From: Ascaphus truei
Taxonomy: Eukaryota > Chordata > Amphibia > Anura > Ascaphidae
Length of the DNA: 64,000 nt
Assembly: GCA_036426205.1 (NCBI GenBank)
Contig: CM071579.1
Location: forward strand, 13,050,071 to 13,114,070
Reading direction: 5' to 3'
Shown piece after piece: positions 42,481 through 53,659 of this stretch. The notes under the pieces were generated by a model. It did no database searches and had not been told where the DNA came from. It saw nothing but the letters and a program-made list of their open reading frames with translations. Both the position numbers and the translations under genes were made by a program. Numbering within the stretch: position 1 is the stretch's first letter; the number at the start of each line of letters is the position of its first letter.

Positions 42481-43070
42481 GTGAGGTTCTCAATCATTGT
42501 ATGTGATATTAATGTTGCATGCCCTCCAACTGTAGAAATGAGAAAGAAGGAAAGGCGTAAGATAGATAAAACCTCACCAAGATCGTTTGTGAATGTGTAA
42601 AATCAATGTTGAAATATTATAGCAAACGTCATTTTAAACACAAAATCTTTCCATATAATTGCAGCCAACAAAATGAAAAAACAAACCCACAAATAGTCAG
42701 TGGGTTGTTTGAGGATTGGCTAGGAGTTGGTGGGTGGGCATCTATCTGAGTGATAAAAAAGCTGGGCTGCAGGGGCAGCCATTTTGGAGAGAGCAAGGTA
42801 CAAGTTCCAAGACCCCTTTTTGTTTGTAATATTGTGGAAATGTTATGTTTTATGTACTGTATGTTTGTGGTGTAGGTGTTACGTACATCATTTGTGGTCA
42901 CCGCATGCGGGATGTATCTTGCCAGCTAACGTTGGTGGGAGTTTTACCTGATTTCAGTCCCCAGTTGGGTCATGGGAAGGTACAGATGTAGCAGAGCTTA
43001 TTGTGCATGGCACAGGACAAGCTGTGGTCACATGACCACACCACCAGAGGCTTAACGCTGTGGGGAGGGG
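42481..43070. other. Unique sequence
   Basis: Nothing recognised. Confidence 0.35.
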
Positions 43071-43079
43071 CGGGAACGG

Positions 43080-43210
43080 TCTGATCTGGAAGCATTGTCC
43101 CCCTGCACTTCGATCGCGGCAGACAGGGTCTCTGGGGTAATTTTGCCGTTTTGCCTGCAACTTCCGAAACAGCAAGTTTTGCTACATCCGTATGCAGCCG
43201 ATAGCCTTGC
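43080..43210 (+). repeat. Dispersed repeat, copy 1
   Basis: GGAAGCATTGTCCCCCTGC..TCTCTGGGGT..CAGCAAGTTTTGCTACAT parallels 43775-43890. Confidence 0.4.
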
Positions 43211-43774
43211 GGCGGGGCTTGCGCTGACCATAGGCCGTTATGCTGTTAAGTGCCCATTGGCTCTAGTGGTCAGTGACTGGCACGATGCGGATGTTTGACC
43301 CGCATGTTTAAGCTGTTTTGTTAAGTAAGCAAACAGCTGGCAAGTTGTATGATGTTAATTTAATAAAATACTGTGGCCATGTTTACATCCAAATCAGTGA
43401 GAGTTTTATTGGGATTTGGGTGGAACGGCCAGGTGAGTAGGGTGTATGGAGGAATCTGAAAGTCAAGGTTTTCCTCTTCCAAAACTTCTAAGGTCACTGA
43501 CTTTTCTGGGAGCAAAAAGTGAGGAATTTGAAAAAGGAAAAGATATAGTGGAGTAATATCATGTAAAATAAAAACAGGATTCTAGTGAGGGGAAATGATT
43601 GTGCTCACAAATTTCAGATGTATGGATAGCATAGAGCAATGTGTGGTACAATAACCTCAGGCGTTCTGGAATTAATATATACAGAACCTCATACAGATAT
43701 AGCAAGCCTTACTGTTTTCGACACCGGGGCAAGCCGCAGGACTACGACCAATGCCTGAGTATTATTGCTGCTGG
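43211..43774. other. Unique sequence between repeat copies
   Basis: Nothing recognised. Confidence 0.35.
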
Positions 43775-43890
43775 GGGTCCAATCCAGAAGCATGGACCCC
43801 CAGCAGAGCGATTGCAGCAGTACTTTCTCTGGTGTCGCGGCTTTAAGCTTTTCCCGTCGCCACTGCGGAGACAGTACGTCTTGCTACATG
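43775..43890 (+). repeat. Dispersed repeat, copy 2
   Basis: AGAAGCATGGACCCCCAGC..TCTCTGGTGT..CAGTACGTCTTGCTACAT, colinear with 43080-43210. Contains TGGGGGTCCA / TGGACCCCCA as a hairpin with 43768-43778. Confidence 0.4.
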
Positions 43891-44137
43891 TGCAGTAGAA
43901 GGAGACAAGGAAGAGAGAAAATAGTGTAATACCCTTCTCAATTAGTAGTAAAAATAGGGCATACACTCGCAGTTCTAAAAATATTTAGAGTCTTATCTGT
44001 AAACTTATAAATGAGATGGCGCTGGGCAGGCTTGCAGAGCATGGACACTGGTCTCACATGTGCTCCGGGTGTCGACTCTGCCCATATGATGACATAACCT
44101 GACGGTCGCGTCTCCCACTCCATGTTGGTGTTGTGTG

Positions 44138-44172
44138 CCCTACGCATTTCGCTATTGGTGTCTTCAGGCTGA
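44138..44172 (-). ncRNA. Hammerhead-like core
   Basis: Minus strand CAGCCTGAAGACACC, AATAGCGAAATGCGTAGGG. CTGAAGA replaces CTGATGA and GAAAT replaces GAAAC; same TGCGTAGGG tail as the copy at 45652. Confidence 0.3.
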
Positions 44173-45524
44173 TGCATATTGAGCATTTCTGTCCCTTATA
44201 TACCCAAATTCAATGATCTTAAAGTGACAATATTGCAACATGCACAGGAAACGTGTACAAATGATGGATTTTGGGGAATCTTGATATAAATCTTATATAC
44301 TACATTACATCATAGAAGTTGGCACAGAAATAGTCATTATATATTTACATACATAGATATACCGATAAAATAGATTGTATAACAAATATCTAAAAATATA
44401 GTTCAGATAATGTCAAATAAAAAAATCTTAATTCAAATGATAAAAAAAAATGTACCACAATGTATGTTTAAGTTTTAAAAATAAATGATCATGAGGCCTT
44501 CATAGACGGTGCTCACTTGCTTGTAAGCTCCTGTATTCCATATTGACAGAGGAACTAAACTGGACCTATTTTCAGTTGCCCAGTGCTGGAGGATCTGATG
44601 TGTTCTCCTGAAGTACTGCGTGGGTCCTTGAAGACTGCATCATTGGTTGTTTTATGGGGCTCAATATTCTTCATGCTAAATCTCTACATATGCCAGCACT
44701 ACTACAGCATAAAAGAATAAGGTTATGACATAAATAGTACTCAGAAGATCATGCAATTACAGTGTGTGCTATAAAGTGCATCTTCAATTCATCTTTCGGC
44801 ATACTATATTCTGATTACATCAGCATGTCATATTTCAAAACTGACCTTTTATAAAAGCAGCAATACTTCCCTTTTTCTAGTTGCTACCACCTGACAATAT
44901 AACCACATAAAGCGTGCTATATATAAAAGGTATTAGATTATATCAGTTATTATTTAGCATACGCTTGACTGGTTCTACAAGTCTCTTTTGTACAAAAGGG
45001 ACTACCAATACATTGCTGAGAAATACATTTCTAGTTGCTCAGCGGTAAAGGGATATACTGTAGTGCTGATCTAAGATTAATGGGTGCTGATTATTTTCCG
45101 GGACTGGTACATAAAAAATAAGAAAATCACAGGTCTGAATTCAAAATGACACTTTTCTCATTTTCTTCTCCTAGTTAGTATACAATAATTGGTTTCTTTC
45201 CCCCCCCCAGCCCCCCCGCTTGATCCCTAAATAACCACCTTGTAACATGTTACTTGGAAAAGCTACAATCTATAATAATAGTATGTAGTGCCCCAACGCG
45301 TAGTTTCAAAAATCCACCGAATTCACCAGGTAAATGTTAGAAATTGTATCTTAAGAAATTAAGATGAGTGATTGATTACAATAAGGCAAAAGGGGGTTCA
45401 AGCGCACATACTGTTTAAGTGAAAACCCAGTGAACACACTAGTGATATAGTAAAAAAAAAGTTATATTACATATGGAAGTAGTGCAGCTCCAGAAAAAGG
45501 ACTCAATCCAAAGGTCAAACAGGT
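44173..45524. other. Unique AT-rich sequence
   Basis: No repeat, exon or structure with support in 1.35 kb. Confidence 0.35.
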
Positions 45525-46228
45525 CACTGAAGCAGGAAATCAAGAGCGCACATACAGTATTCCCAAAAAAACAAAAATATAGTGCAATATTGTACAGCTA
45601 ATTAATCAGTACAGTGACATTTCATAAGTATCTCACTCAATTTGAATGTAACCCTGATGAAGATCAACGAGTGAAATGCGTAGGGTGAGCATGCAGAGCA
45701 ACTAGAGACCCCCAAGGTGTATGGTGAACTACTCTGAGGACCCTGGGCCAAGTTTACTTGGTTCTTTCCTCTACTTGGATTTGGACATTGTTTTCTGTGG
45801 GTGGCCACCACAGGTGTTTATACCAGGAAGGAGTGCTGCAGTCCTCTACTGCCATTGGACACAGGGTGGTCCAATTGCCTGTACTTACAGTACTTTTAGT
45901 AAGTGTATTACTTTTATTTCTCTATATATTAAAAACAAACTACACTATTTGTGTCCTCTCTGTTCTGTTCCTCTACACATGGGCATCTACACCATCTTCC
46001 TATCCTGGTCCTGAGGGATGTAACTTAAAGTCTGTTTGAAGAATTCTACCCTGAGTTGGTGACTTGGAATAACCGCACCGCCTGTATTTGTCTTCACATT
46101 TGGGAGTGAGAAAATTATTAAGTGTCACTGTACTGATTAATTAACTGTACAATATTGCACTATATTTTTCTTGTTTTTTTCACATTTTTGGATGGGAGTA
46201 TTTACGCTCTTGAATTCCTGCTTCAGTG
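45525..46228 (+). mobile_element. Foldback element, 100-bp arms, hammerhead-like core
   Basis: Left arm 45525-45621 (CACTGAAGCAGG..AAGAGCG..ATAGTGCAATATTGTACAG) and right arm 46123-46228 are inverted copies with few differences. A hammerhead-like core lies about 32 bases inside the left arm. The loop of about 500 bp has short frames only. Confidence 0.8.
45652..45686 (+). ncRNA. Hammerhead-like core with exact CTGATGA
   Basis: CCCTGATGAAGATC, AACGAGTGAAATGCGTAGGG: exact CTGATGA (45654-45660) and GAAA (45673-45676). CCCT at the start and AGGG at the end could close the outer helix. Stem II is weak. Confidence 0.4.
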
Positions 46229-46429
46229 ATTGATTATAATGACGACTGTTAGGGGAAAAAAGGGTGTGTGTGTGCCGAGCACGCGCTTTTAAGTGAAAAA
46301 CACAATTTCAGTGACAAAACACAAAGAAGTGTGACTTAGAAAGCATGTATATATTTATATATTTATTTATACTTGTAACTTATAACTTATATACTTTCTA
46401 AGTATATATTTATACTAACTGTGAATTTC

Positions 46430-46490
46430 GTGTGTGTGTGTGTGTGTGTGTGACTCTGCATGACTGTGTGTGTGTGACTGTGTGTGTGTC
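46430..46490 (+). repeat. (TG)n microsatellite
   Basis: GTGTGTGT tracts interrupted by GACTCTGCATGACT. Confidence 0.9.
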
Positions 46491-46539
46491 GGCATTGGGA
46501 CATCGGGGGATACAGCTCTCTCGTTCTCTCCCTGCCCTG

Positions 46540-46770
46540 TGTTACCGGCGCCTCTCCTTCCCATGGTTCAGTGGCGCGCATGCGCAGAGGCTTGCGGCCA
46601 TGCGCCGAGGCCCGCGGCTGTTAGTGCGCATGTGTGCTGGAAGAGAGGGGGAGCGCAAATGTACTTGGTGGACAAGGACGGTACTGCACATGCATGGTGG
46701 GGCCTGCAAGCTCCTCTTCTGCTTATGCACGACGGACGCATGCGTGCGCCCCCATTAGCAGCGTGACATC
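46540..46770. other. CpG-rich segment with NRF1-like sites
   Basis: Several GCGCATGCGC-type strings (46575-46585, 46597-46605, 46626-46632). Could be an LTR or MITE relic or a CpG promoter; no transcript evidence in sequence. Confidence 0.3.
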
Positions 46771-47371
46771 CCTTTTTGTTCCAGTTTTTCGTTACAAGGC
46801 AATGCATTTTTTTCCCATGAAAACCATGTAGGCACCAGCAAATTAGTTTCACTTCAAAAAAGATACAGCAAAAAACCTTAAGCGCAGACTCTCTAGAATT
46901 AAAATAGTGAGTGAAAGTGCAAAGTGAAATCAACTGCAAAATAGACTCACTCTATATGGTAGGGGGATGGTGATAAAATTAATGATCTGTTACAAAATAG
47001 CAGGAACTCCCCAGGTAAATTTAATGACAAAAGAAGCATATAGTACAGCACAGTTGAATAAAAACATATAGTGAGCAGTGAGCCCAAAAGTACAAACTCA
47101 CATGCTCCAAGTAAAAAACAGGCATTGTGACCACTCTGGGTCTATGGCGTCGGCGCTCTGCTACCACACAAAGGAAAAACAGCTGCAGGCATTCGGCTTC
47201 CCTCGGTCTTAAGGTCTTTGCAGTAGGATCATTCTTCCGGGTTCCCCCGTCGGGTTGACATCACCGCGTTGACGCAGCCAATGGGAGCCTTCAGTCCGTC
47301 CACAACTTGGATAGTGTAGAAAAACGGCAGGGCAGGCACAGCACACAGCACTCCATAGAAGATATTGGACC
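46771..47371. other. Repeat-like flank
   Basis: No supported gene; the composition resembles other hammerhead-associated repeats, but no inverted arm was found. Confidence 0.3.
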
Positions 47372-47412
47372 ACCCTACGCGTTTCGTTCCGGTTTGGAAC
47401 TTCCTTAGGGGT
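47372..47412 (-). ncRNA. Hammerhead-like core with good stem II
   Basis: Minus strand CCCCTAAGGAAGTTCC, AAACC, GGAACGAAACGCGTAGGG. Stem II GTTCC/GGAAC is perfect and GAAACGCGT is intact; CTAAGGA replaces CTGATGA. CCC and GGG ends could pair. Confidence 0.35.
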
Positions 47413-47529
47413 GCATTATGATCCACAGCAAAAGAGTCTGAACTATATAATGCCTCCAATCAACGTCACAACAGCTTTTTTTTAAAATGTATTTATTTAT
47501 TCTCTCCCCTGTGAACTCAAGCCGCTTCG

Positions 47530-48264
47530 GCTGCTTAGGTGCTCTTGCTTGAGACTGTCCTGCCGAAGTCGCACAAGTCCTGTTACTGCTCGCAAGAATC
47601 TTCAGCTTGGTGGCCAGGAAGTTCCGAGGGTTTCTTGACGCCGTCCTCCATAAGGGTTCTGGACGTCCTCCTCCTCTTTTCTTCAGCCAGAAGGCCCGCA
47701 AGAAAGTCCAAGACTTTGGTTTTCGTCCGGAGCCTACTCACCCAGGTCATTTTCTCTCCCAAGAGAGATGGGACTAGCCATGCATAACTGCATCTCCTCG
47801 CACACACAAACACAAAGTGCTATGTGTAAAGTGGGTGCACTGCTACAGCATCCACAGCAGGACACCAAGTGCTGCATGTCTGTGTCAGAGCACCCCAGCC
47901 CTGATGGGCCGGCGGGTTAAAAAAAATTGTTCCACCCCTTAGCCAGAAGGCCCAGGAACGACGTGAATGAGGGAAGTAGATCTGTAGAATCCAAGGTCCG
48001 ATGCTGGGAACTGTTCTACATAACCAGTGTGTCGCTGCGGCAGGGCATAACCTTGCCCACAGTGAGCTTCACACGGATGGTACCCTACTAAGAACCCCCT
48101 CCTCAGAATTTCTCCTGCCAGGGGGGACTGCACCCAAGAAATCTTGGGCTTATCCCACTTCTCGACCATGCCAGAGGACCAAATGTGTGCCATGATCCAT
48201 GCTACTCCTGCCACAGGTAGGATAGACACTACACTTGATCTTAGCCAAAATACCGAGAAGCGGC
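47530..48264 (-). repeat. U2/U1 snRNA-derived block, SINEU-like
   Basis: On the minus strand 48264-48220 reads CGCTTCTCGGTATTTTGGC then TAAGATCAAGTGTAGTGTC, the 5' end of U2 snRNA. Directly after it, 48219-48190 (TACCTGTGGCAGGAGTAGCA) resembles the U1 5' region. Weaker U2-like strings GGGCCTTCTGGCTAAGG (47963-47938) and GGGCCTTCTGGCTGAAG (47697-47681) follow. Too divergent to be a functional snRNA gene; snRNA-headed SINEs are known from reptiles. Confidence 0.5.
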
Positions 48265-48386
48265 AGCTGTTTCGAACTTATGGGTCTCGTCAGTGTGAAG
48301 TTGGTTGTACTGGCTTTGCAATTTGAGACTTGGGTAGGTCTTCACCACACATGTTTTAGGTTATGGTGGGTGAACAGGTGCCTAAC

Positions 48387-48388
<2 letters not shown>

Positions 48389-48439
<51 letters not shown>

Positions 48440-48440
48440 T
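48389..48440. repeat. (TA)n microsatellite
   Basis: About 24 TA units. Confidence 0.9.
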
Positions 48441-48509
48441 ATATTAAATAGTGTCCTGTGCTCAAAGCTGTGACCATGCAGCAAGCTTAACCTATAGGGA
48501 ACCATGTTA

Positions 48510-48645
48510 AAATGGTTATTGAGGCAAAACGTGACACTGTGTGCTCATTTGCATGTCATTTCCCAGAATCCCTTGCAGTGGAAGTGCTGTATGCTGGGTG
48601 ATGATGGGGAAAGGTGGGGTTGCAGACCTGCCTAAGTCATGCAGA
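48510..48645 (+). repeat. Dispersed repeat (TTTGCATGNCATT family), copy 1
   Basis: GTGTGCTCATTTGCATGTC, CCAGAATCCCTTGCAGTGG and GATGATGGGGAAAGG are inverted relative to 55540-55660. Confidence 0.55.
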
Positions 48646-48659
48646 TGAGCATACAGCTT

Positions 48660-48720
48660 ATTTGCATATATATATATTATATATATATATATTAATAAAT
48701 ATATATATATATATATATAT
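48660..48720. repeat. (TA)n microsatellite
   Basis: Interrupted TA repeats up to the foldback left arm. Confidence 0.85.
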
Positions 48721-48905
48721 GCAATACATACCGTTTGAAACGGAATCAGCAGGGCAAGCCCTCCAGAATTGAACAAACAAGTGTATTGAAAAAGGTCCCA
48801 TTCGTGGACCGAAACGTTGGTTTTGTGTTTATTTATTCGATATACTTGTTTGTTCAATTCTGGAGTGCTGCCTGCTGATTCCGTTTCCAAACGGTATCAT
48901 ATTGC
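48721..48905 (+). mobile_element. Foldback element with hammerhead-like core in its loop
   Basis: Arms 48721-48783 and 48843-48905 are near-perfect inverted copies (GAAACGGAATCAGCAGG..CCAGAATTGAACAAACAAGT). The 59-base loop is mostly a hammerhead-like hairpin. TA repeats flank both sides. Confidence 0.8.
48786..48820 (+). ncRNA. Hammerhead-like core with perfect stem II
   Basis: ATTGAAAAAGGTCC, CATTCGT, GGACCGAAACGTTGG. Five-pair stem II and intact GAAACG; the CTGATGA box is replaced by ATTGAAA, so probably inactive. Confidence 0.35.
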
Positions 48906-48980
48906 TTATTCTTCATTATAGGATCTGCACCCACACCAGTGCCTATTATTACGGAGTGCTTTTTGTTATTTGTCTATGAG

Positions 48981-49021
<41 letters not shown>

Positions 49022-49025
49022 TATC
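48981..49025. repeat. (TA)n microsatellite
   Basis: TA units with one G interruption. Confidence 0.9.
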
Positions 49026-50731
49026 TATCAGAGTTAGGTTCTCCTAAAGTACCACCATTTTTAAATGTCAATACTCCCAGTGCAATATAAATCAGGGGAA
49101 CAAACAAATAATTAGCAAGCACACATTTATGAACTTATTGTTGTTCAGTTATTCCACAAACTAGGCCTGACTGAGACTCACCTAGGAGGTGACACAGAGA
49201 TGCTGACGGGACAGTAGGAGAGATGCAGAAACGTAGGCATGTATTTGGGGAGTTGTTAATAAAACATTTAAATTGTCCAGTGTTGGCAAATCTTCCTCCT
49301 CACTCTCTTTCTCAGTGAGGCTTTGGGTGTCCAGCTGTATACTTAAGAAACCTACTGATCTGAACTGTTGAGAAACACTTATCCAGTTGTTACTGTGATT
49401 CTAGCATCTGTTAACACTGTCAAACCGACTAGCCAGCAAATATGTCAATCATGTTATCCGAAGTCTCCTCTGATGAGATTCCGTGTTTCAATCTTGTACA
49501 TACTTCAGACAAGTTTAAGAATGCCATCATGTAAAGGGCATTGTCTGCCTGTCTATATATCAGCTTCCGGAATCTCTCTATTGATATTCTGTTTACCTGA
49601 CTGCAAAGCAGGGTGAAATACGGTGGTATCATTCACTATGCAAATGCAAAGCTGTTATGTTCCTTGGTGAAGGAACAAGAATTAATGGCATACTGAGCAC
49701 TAATAATCCCCTCCTAAATTATATGGCCCAGGTGCCCAGGAGAAAAATTCAAGAAAGTATATTAAACCATTTTTATTACTGCATGGACAGTCCTACATAT
49801 GGCATAGTGACCCAGCAAAGACACTGAGCCATGCATTTAACTCTAATGCGTTTCCCACCAGATGGGGTGCTGTTGATGTGTTCCACTAAAATGTTGAGCA
49901 GCATCGCTTAAGGAACACTAATTTAAAGTGAAAGGTGGTAGTAAGGACTCTCATACCATCTGCGTTGGAGAATACATGAAAGGTTCTGTAACCTGTTCTC
50001 TATGCAACACTTTCACAGGCTATTGTAGGTACCTTATGGCTCAAAGAAAACCTAGACTTTACAAAACACTGCGGGCAAATTGTGGTTCTGCAGTTTACAT
50101 CAGTTAATGATCATTGAAATGACTGCACATATGTCAAACACATCAGCTCATATCGGGGTACCACGCAGTACATGTTGAGGTATCCAATAAAGTTGTGCAA
50201 GACTTTCTCATGAGGTTGGGTTCCACGTAAAATTTGCAAACCATTAAGTAAATCGGTGGAAGTCATTAATTGCACCCGAATCACCAATATCTGCTATGGA
50301 CTTCAATGGCCACATCGCGAGTTCCGCCGCGATATTGCGGTTTGTACTTGCTGCCGCCGCACAATGTGTTTCATTTAGAATTTGGCATTGCAATGTTTTG
50401 TAAAGCTGCTGAATGTGCTTAATGCAGAGAGTATATCTAGGGCACACACCCCTTGTCACTGTCTGGCGATATTTCACTGAAAGCTTATGTTATTAAGACT
50501 TTGAGGCTTGGCGAAACATTTTGCAAGGAATTCAATTTTGGGGGGTAAAAAGTGCCTAAAATTTGGCAAATGCATTTTGGACAGTTTGATACACCTTCAG
50601 TATCCAACAACGTAGGAGAACCTTGGAGTTGCCAGGAAAGGGGATATTTGAGATCAGTCTGGTTTTATTTAACCTAACCTAAGAATTCCTGTGTTGGAAA
50701 TAAACTTCACATTTACCACTTTGAAGTACTG
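49026..50731. other. Unique AT-rich sequence
   Basis: 1.7 kb with short frames only and no repeat or exon recognised. Confidence 0.35.
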
Positions 50732-51323
50732 TAGAGATGGGCAAACCATCACGAAATTCGAGTATGCCATGAAAATTGTTGGGGGGGGGTGGGGGTGGGC
50801 AGGGGAGTTGTATTTTTTTAGTTAAAAACAAACACACTACTTTTTTTTTTTTTTAATGTGATTACTTGGAAATAGTAAAAATTGCACTCAAAAAAATAAT
50901 TTTTGGCACCATGTTGATGATTTTTGCACATTATTCCCCCCAAAAAGTGCGAAACAAATTCTTATACATTTGCTAATGTCTACTTGGGAGCTTATTTACT
51001 TTATGGGAACGCTGGTAACAAATGACTCCGATTACAGCTTGCAGGAAAATCACATTATTTATGCAGCTGTAAACATACAGTGATGGCAAAACTGTAGAAT
51101 TTTGCCCAGTCCAGACAATACTTACCAGAGAGATGCAAACTTTTCACCGAAATTTGTGAAATATGCAGCAGCAGAGATTCATGGGAAATAAGCTTATTTG
51201 CATATTTAAACCAGCTCATTTGTATATTTAAATGAGCCCCCCCGCAAAAGTCTCTCTTCATATGTTGTATATATGTGTATTTTGGGAAGTCCATAAACCA
51301 ATGAGTAAGTTCACACATCTCTA
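50732..51323. mobile_element. MITE, TAGAGATGGG termini, TA duplication
   Basis: Left TAGAGATGGGCAAACC and right GTAAGTTCACACATCTCTA are inverted with changes; TA at both ends fits a mariner/Tc1-type target. 592 bp, no frame. The same left end occurs at 61767. Confidence 0.6.
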
Positions 51324-52412
51324 TCCTGGCTTTGTAGAGCTATAGACAGCCTGAAGATCACCTTTAACATATTTGCTACCAGGGAGTTTTGGGGCAAAAC
51401 ATGTACATTTGCTATAAATGATCTTCGCTCTTATTAATGTTTAAGAAATATATCTACACAAACTCCTGCTTGATTTGGTATATCTATTTACACCTATTTT
51501 AGCTGGAACAAAAGTGGTAACATAGTTCTATTCAATATTTCATGCAAAAGGAGCCCGCAACACAATTATGTAAAGCCCTTTCAGGATTACAAAGTAACTT
51601 TAGTGAGCTACAGTAACTTATCTGTGAAACCAGAGAAAAACAGCCTACCAAGCCTGGAATAGGTTTTTTTTAAAAAAAGAAAAGACAAATATGAACCAAA
51701 TTCATGAACCAGGTATTCCATGCTGTCTTATTCCGGTAAATAGTTTCTCTTTTTATGTTTTATGCATCTTTTGTATTTTTCGATTGAGATCTGTTCGGTG
51801 TCTGAATTTGAAGGCATGAAAGACACATTTCCTTCCTGACTTCCACATCTTCCTTACTTCCTAGCAAGGACAAATTCTGCATAATGTGATATCCTTTGGC
51901 GAGTCAAGTATCGCTGTCCCAGAGAGCTTTCTTCGGATTTTTTTGCGCATTAAAAAGAAGAAAAAAAAAGAGAAAAAGAAACTGGTATTCACTGTAGTGT
52001 TCCTTTGCCACCTAGTGGGAGATGAGATCTATGCTTGCCTTTTCAGTCAATTACTTTTTAATGAAATGAATACACATTGCTAAATTAAAGAAAACAGGAA
52101 ATGAAAGAAAAGCCGATTCAAAAAAAAGCAAACTAAAGAAAACAGGACTCCCATAAGATGCTGGTTTTCTCAAGATCAGCTCCTCAAGGTCACCTTCAGT
52201 GCTATTTCACAGCAGAGAGATTGTTCAACTGCACTATACATGATAGGTGGTATTATGATTACTAGTATTATGATCTTTCTTTTATATTGCCCCCTCGCCC
52301 CCCTAGAACTAGGGGTGCTGCAGCCCCAACCCCAGGTTTATACATTCTTATATTATGGTAATATACTTATGTTACTGACACACACAGCCTTTGTAAACTC
52401 AGAACCCAAACC

Positions 52413-52416
<4 letters not shown>
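51324..52416. other. Unique AT-rich sequence
   Basis: Nothing supported. Confidence 0.35.

Positions 52417-52456
<40 letters not shown>
52417..52456. repeat. (TA)n microsatellite
   Basis: About 20 TA units. Confidence 0.9.
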
Positions 52457-52458
<2 letters not shown>

Positions 52459-52849
52459 GATATTACCTTTCTTACGGCAGGTAAGTAAAGACAGCACTCC
52501 AGTAGAATGATACAAAATCAGTGTGTTCAGGCACGTAGACAAAAATGAAAAACCCATTAATTTTGTTTTGTTTTTAATTCTTAGAATGTATGTTGGATTA
52601 ATTTAACATCTTTACTCCCCTTCTTTCTTTGTTTTAAACTTATTTTCCGATTTGTTGTTTTGATTTATATAATTATTTTTGTATTTGTCCCTTGTATGTG
52701 GGCACAATAAAGTTTGGGTTGTTGCATTGAGTGACTTGACGACGTTGGTGACGTCATCACGTCGGACTGTATGGCACAAATCCTGTGGATAACTTCCTGG
52801 TTCGGGGAAGATACATAAATCAGTGCAGCAAGTAAGATTCTTGTACACT

Positions 52850-52880
52850 TTGATAAAGCCTTACCAGGCGAAACATGTCA
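52850..52880 (+). ncRNA. Hammerhead-like core
   Basis: TTGATAAAGCCT, TACC, AGGCGAAACATGTCAG. Stem II GCCT/AGGC is perfect; TTGATAAA replaces CTGATGA. The right side of its host repeat is cut by the Tc1 fragment. Confidence 0.35.
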
Positions 52881-52999
52881 GTGTGATTTTCTTCATTTTT
52901 TGTCCTTTATAAATTTGTTTTATTTTTCACCCTTCTCGCTTATTTTTTTAAGTGGTGCGGCGACTTTTTGTCTTTTTTGTCTTTTTTGCCTTTTTTCTT

Positions 53000-53275
53000 C
53001 TAACATGCTAGCTGAGGAGTCCGAGATGTAACTCTTGGGTTTTTTGCAATTTCTCTGAGCATTGTACGGTCTGACCTTGGGGTGAATTTGCTGGGATGTC
53101 CACTCCTGGGAAGATTGGCAATTGTCTTGAATGTTTTCCACTTTTGAATAATCTTTCTCACTGTAGAATGATGGACTTTAAATTGTTTGGAAATGGCCTT
53201 ATAACCCTTACCAGATTGATGGGCAGCAACAATTGCTTCTCTAAGATCATTGCTGATGTCTTTCCTCCTTGGCAT
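53000..53275 (-). pseudogene. Tc1-like transposase, N-terminal 91 codons
   Basis: Starts ATGCCAAGGAGG (53275) and encodes the Tc1 paired-like DNA-binding region: MPRRKDISNDLREAI, a helix-turn-helix (HQSGKGYKAISKQFKVHHST, residues about 19-38) and the linker SGHPSKFTPRSDRTMLREIA. It stops at TAG just after QLAC. The second DNA-binding subdomain and the DDE catalytic domain are missing. The remaining sequence is intact without frameshift, so truncation may be recent or internal-deletion derived. Confidence 0.85.
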
Positions 53276-53644
53276 TGTGTGAACACACACCTGAATGCTC
53301 CAGACCAGCAAACTGCTAAAACTTCGGCTTTTATAGAGGTGGTCACACTTGCTGATGATCAATTAATCAAGGGCATTTGATTAGCAGCACCTGTCTGCTA
53401 CTTAGCATCTTAATTCCTATGGAAGCAGTAAGGGTGTACTTAGTTTTTAACACATAGTTTCTCCATTTTGGCTTTATTTTTGATAAATAAATCAAGACAG
53501 TGTAATATGCCATATGTTTTGTTCATCTGCAGTTGTATTTACCTAATTTTTAGACCTGCTAAGGAACAGATGATTGTTATTATGTCCTGATATGTAAAAC
53601 CATAGAATTCAAAGAGGGTGTACTTTCTTTTTCACACAACTGTA
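53007..53644 (-). mobile_element. Tc1/mariner element, 5' portion
   Basis: The minus-strand left end TACAGTTGTGTGAAAAAGAA (53644) is a Tc1 terminal repeat next to TA. A second repeat copy TTTAAAAACTAAGTACACCC-like lies inside (about 53425-53455). It carries only the transposase N-terminus, then A-rich DNA with AAAAAAG repeats (52955-53000). Confidence 0.85.
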
Positions 53645-53659
53645 TATATAATATGTGTG

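Noticed and set aside
48220..48264. Functional U2 snRNA gene
   Set aside because: Similarity to U2 ends after about 45 bases and the Sm-site region and 3' domain are absent.
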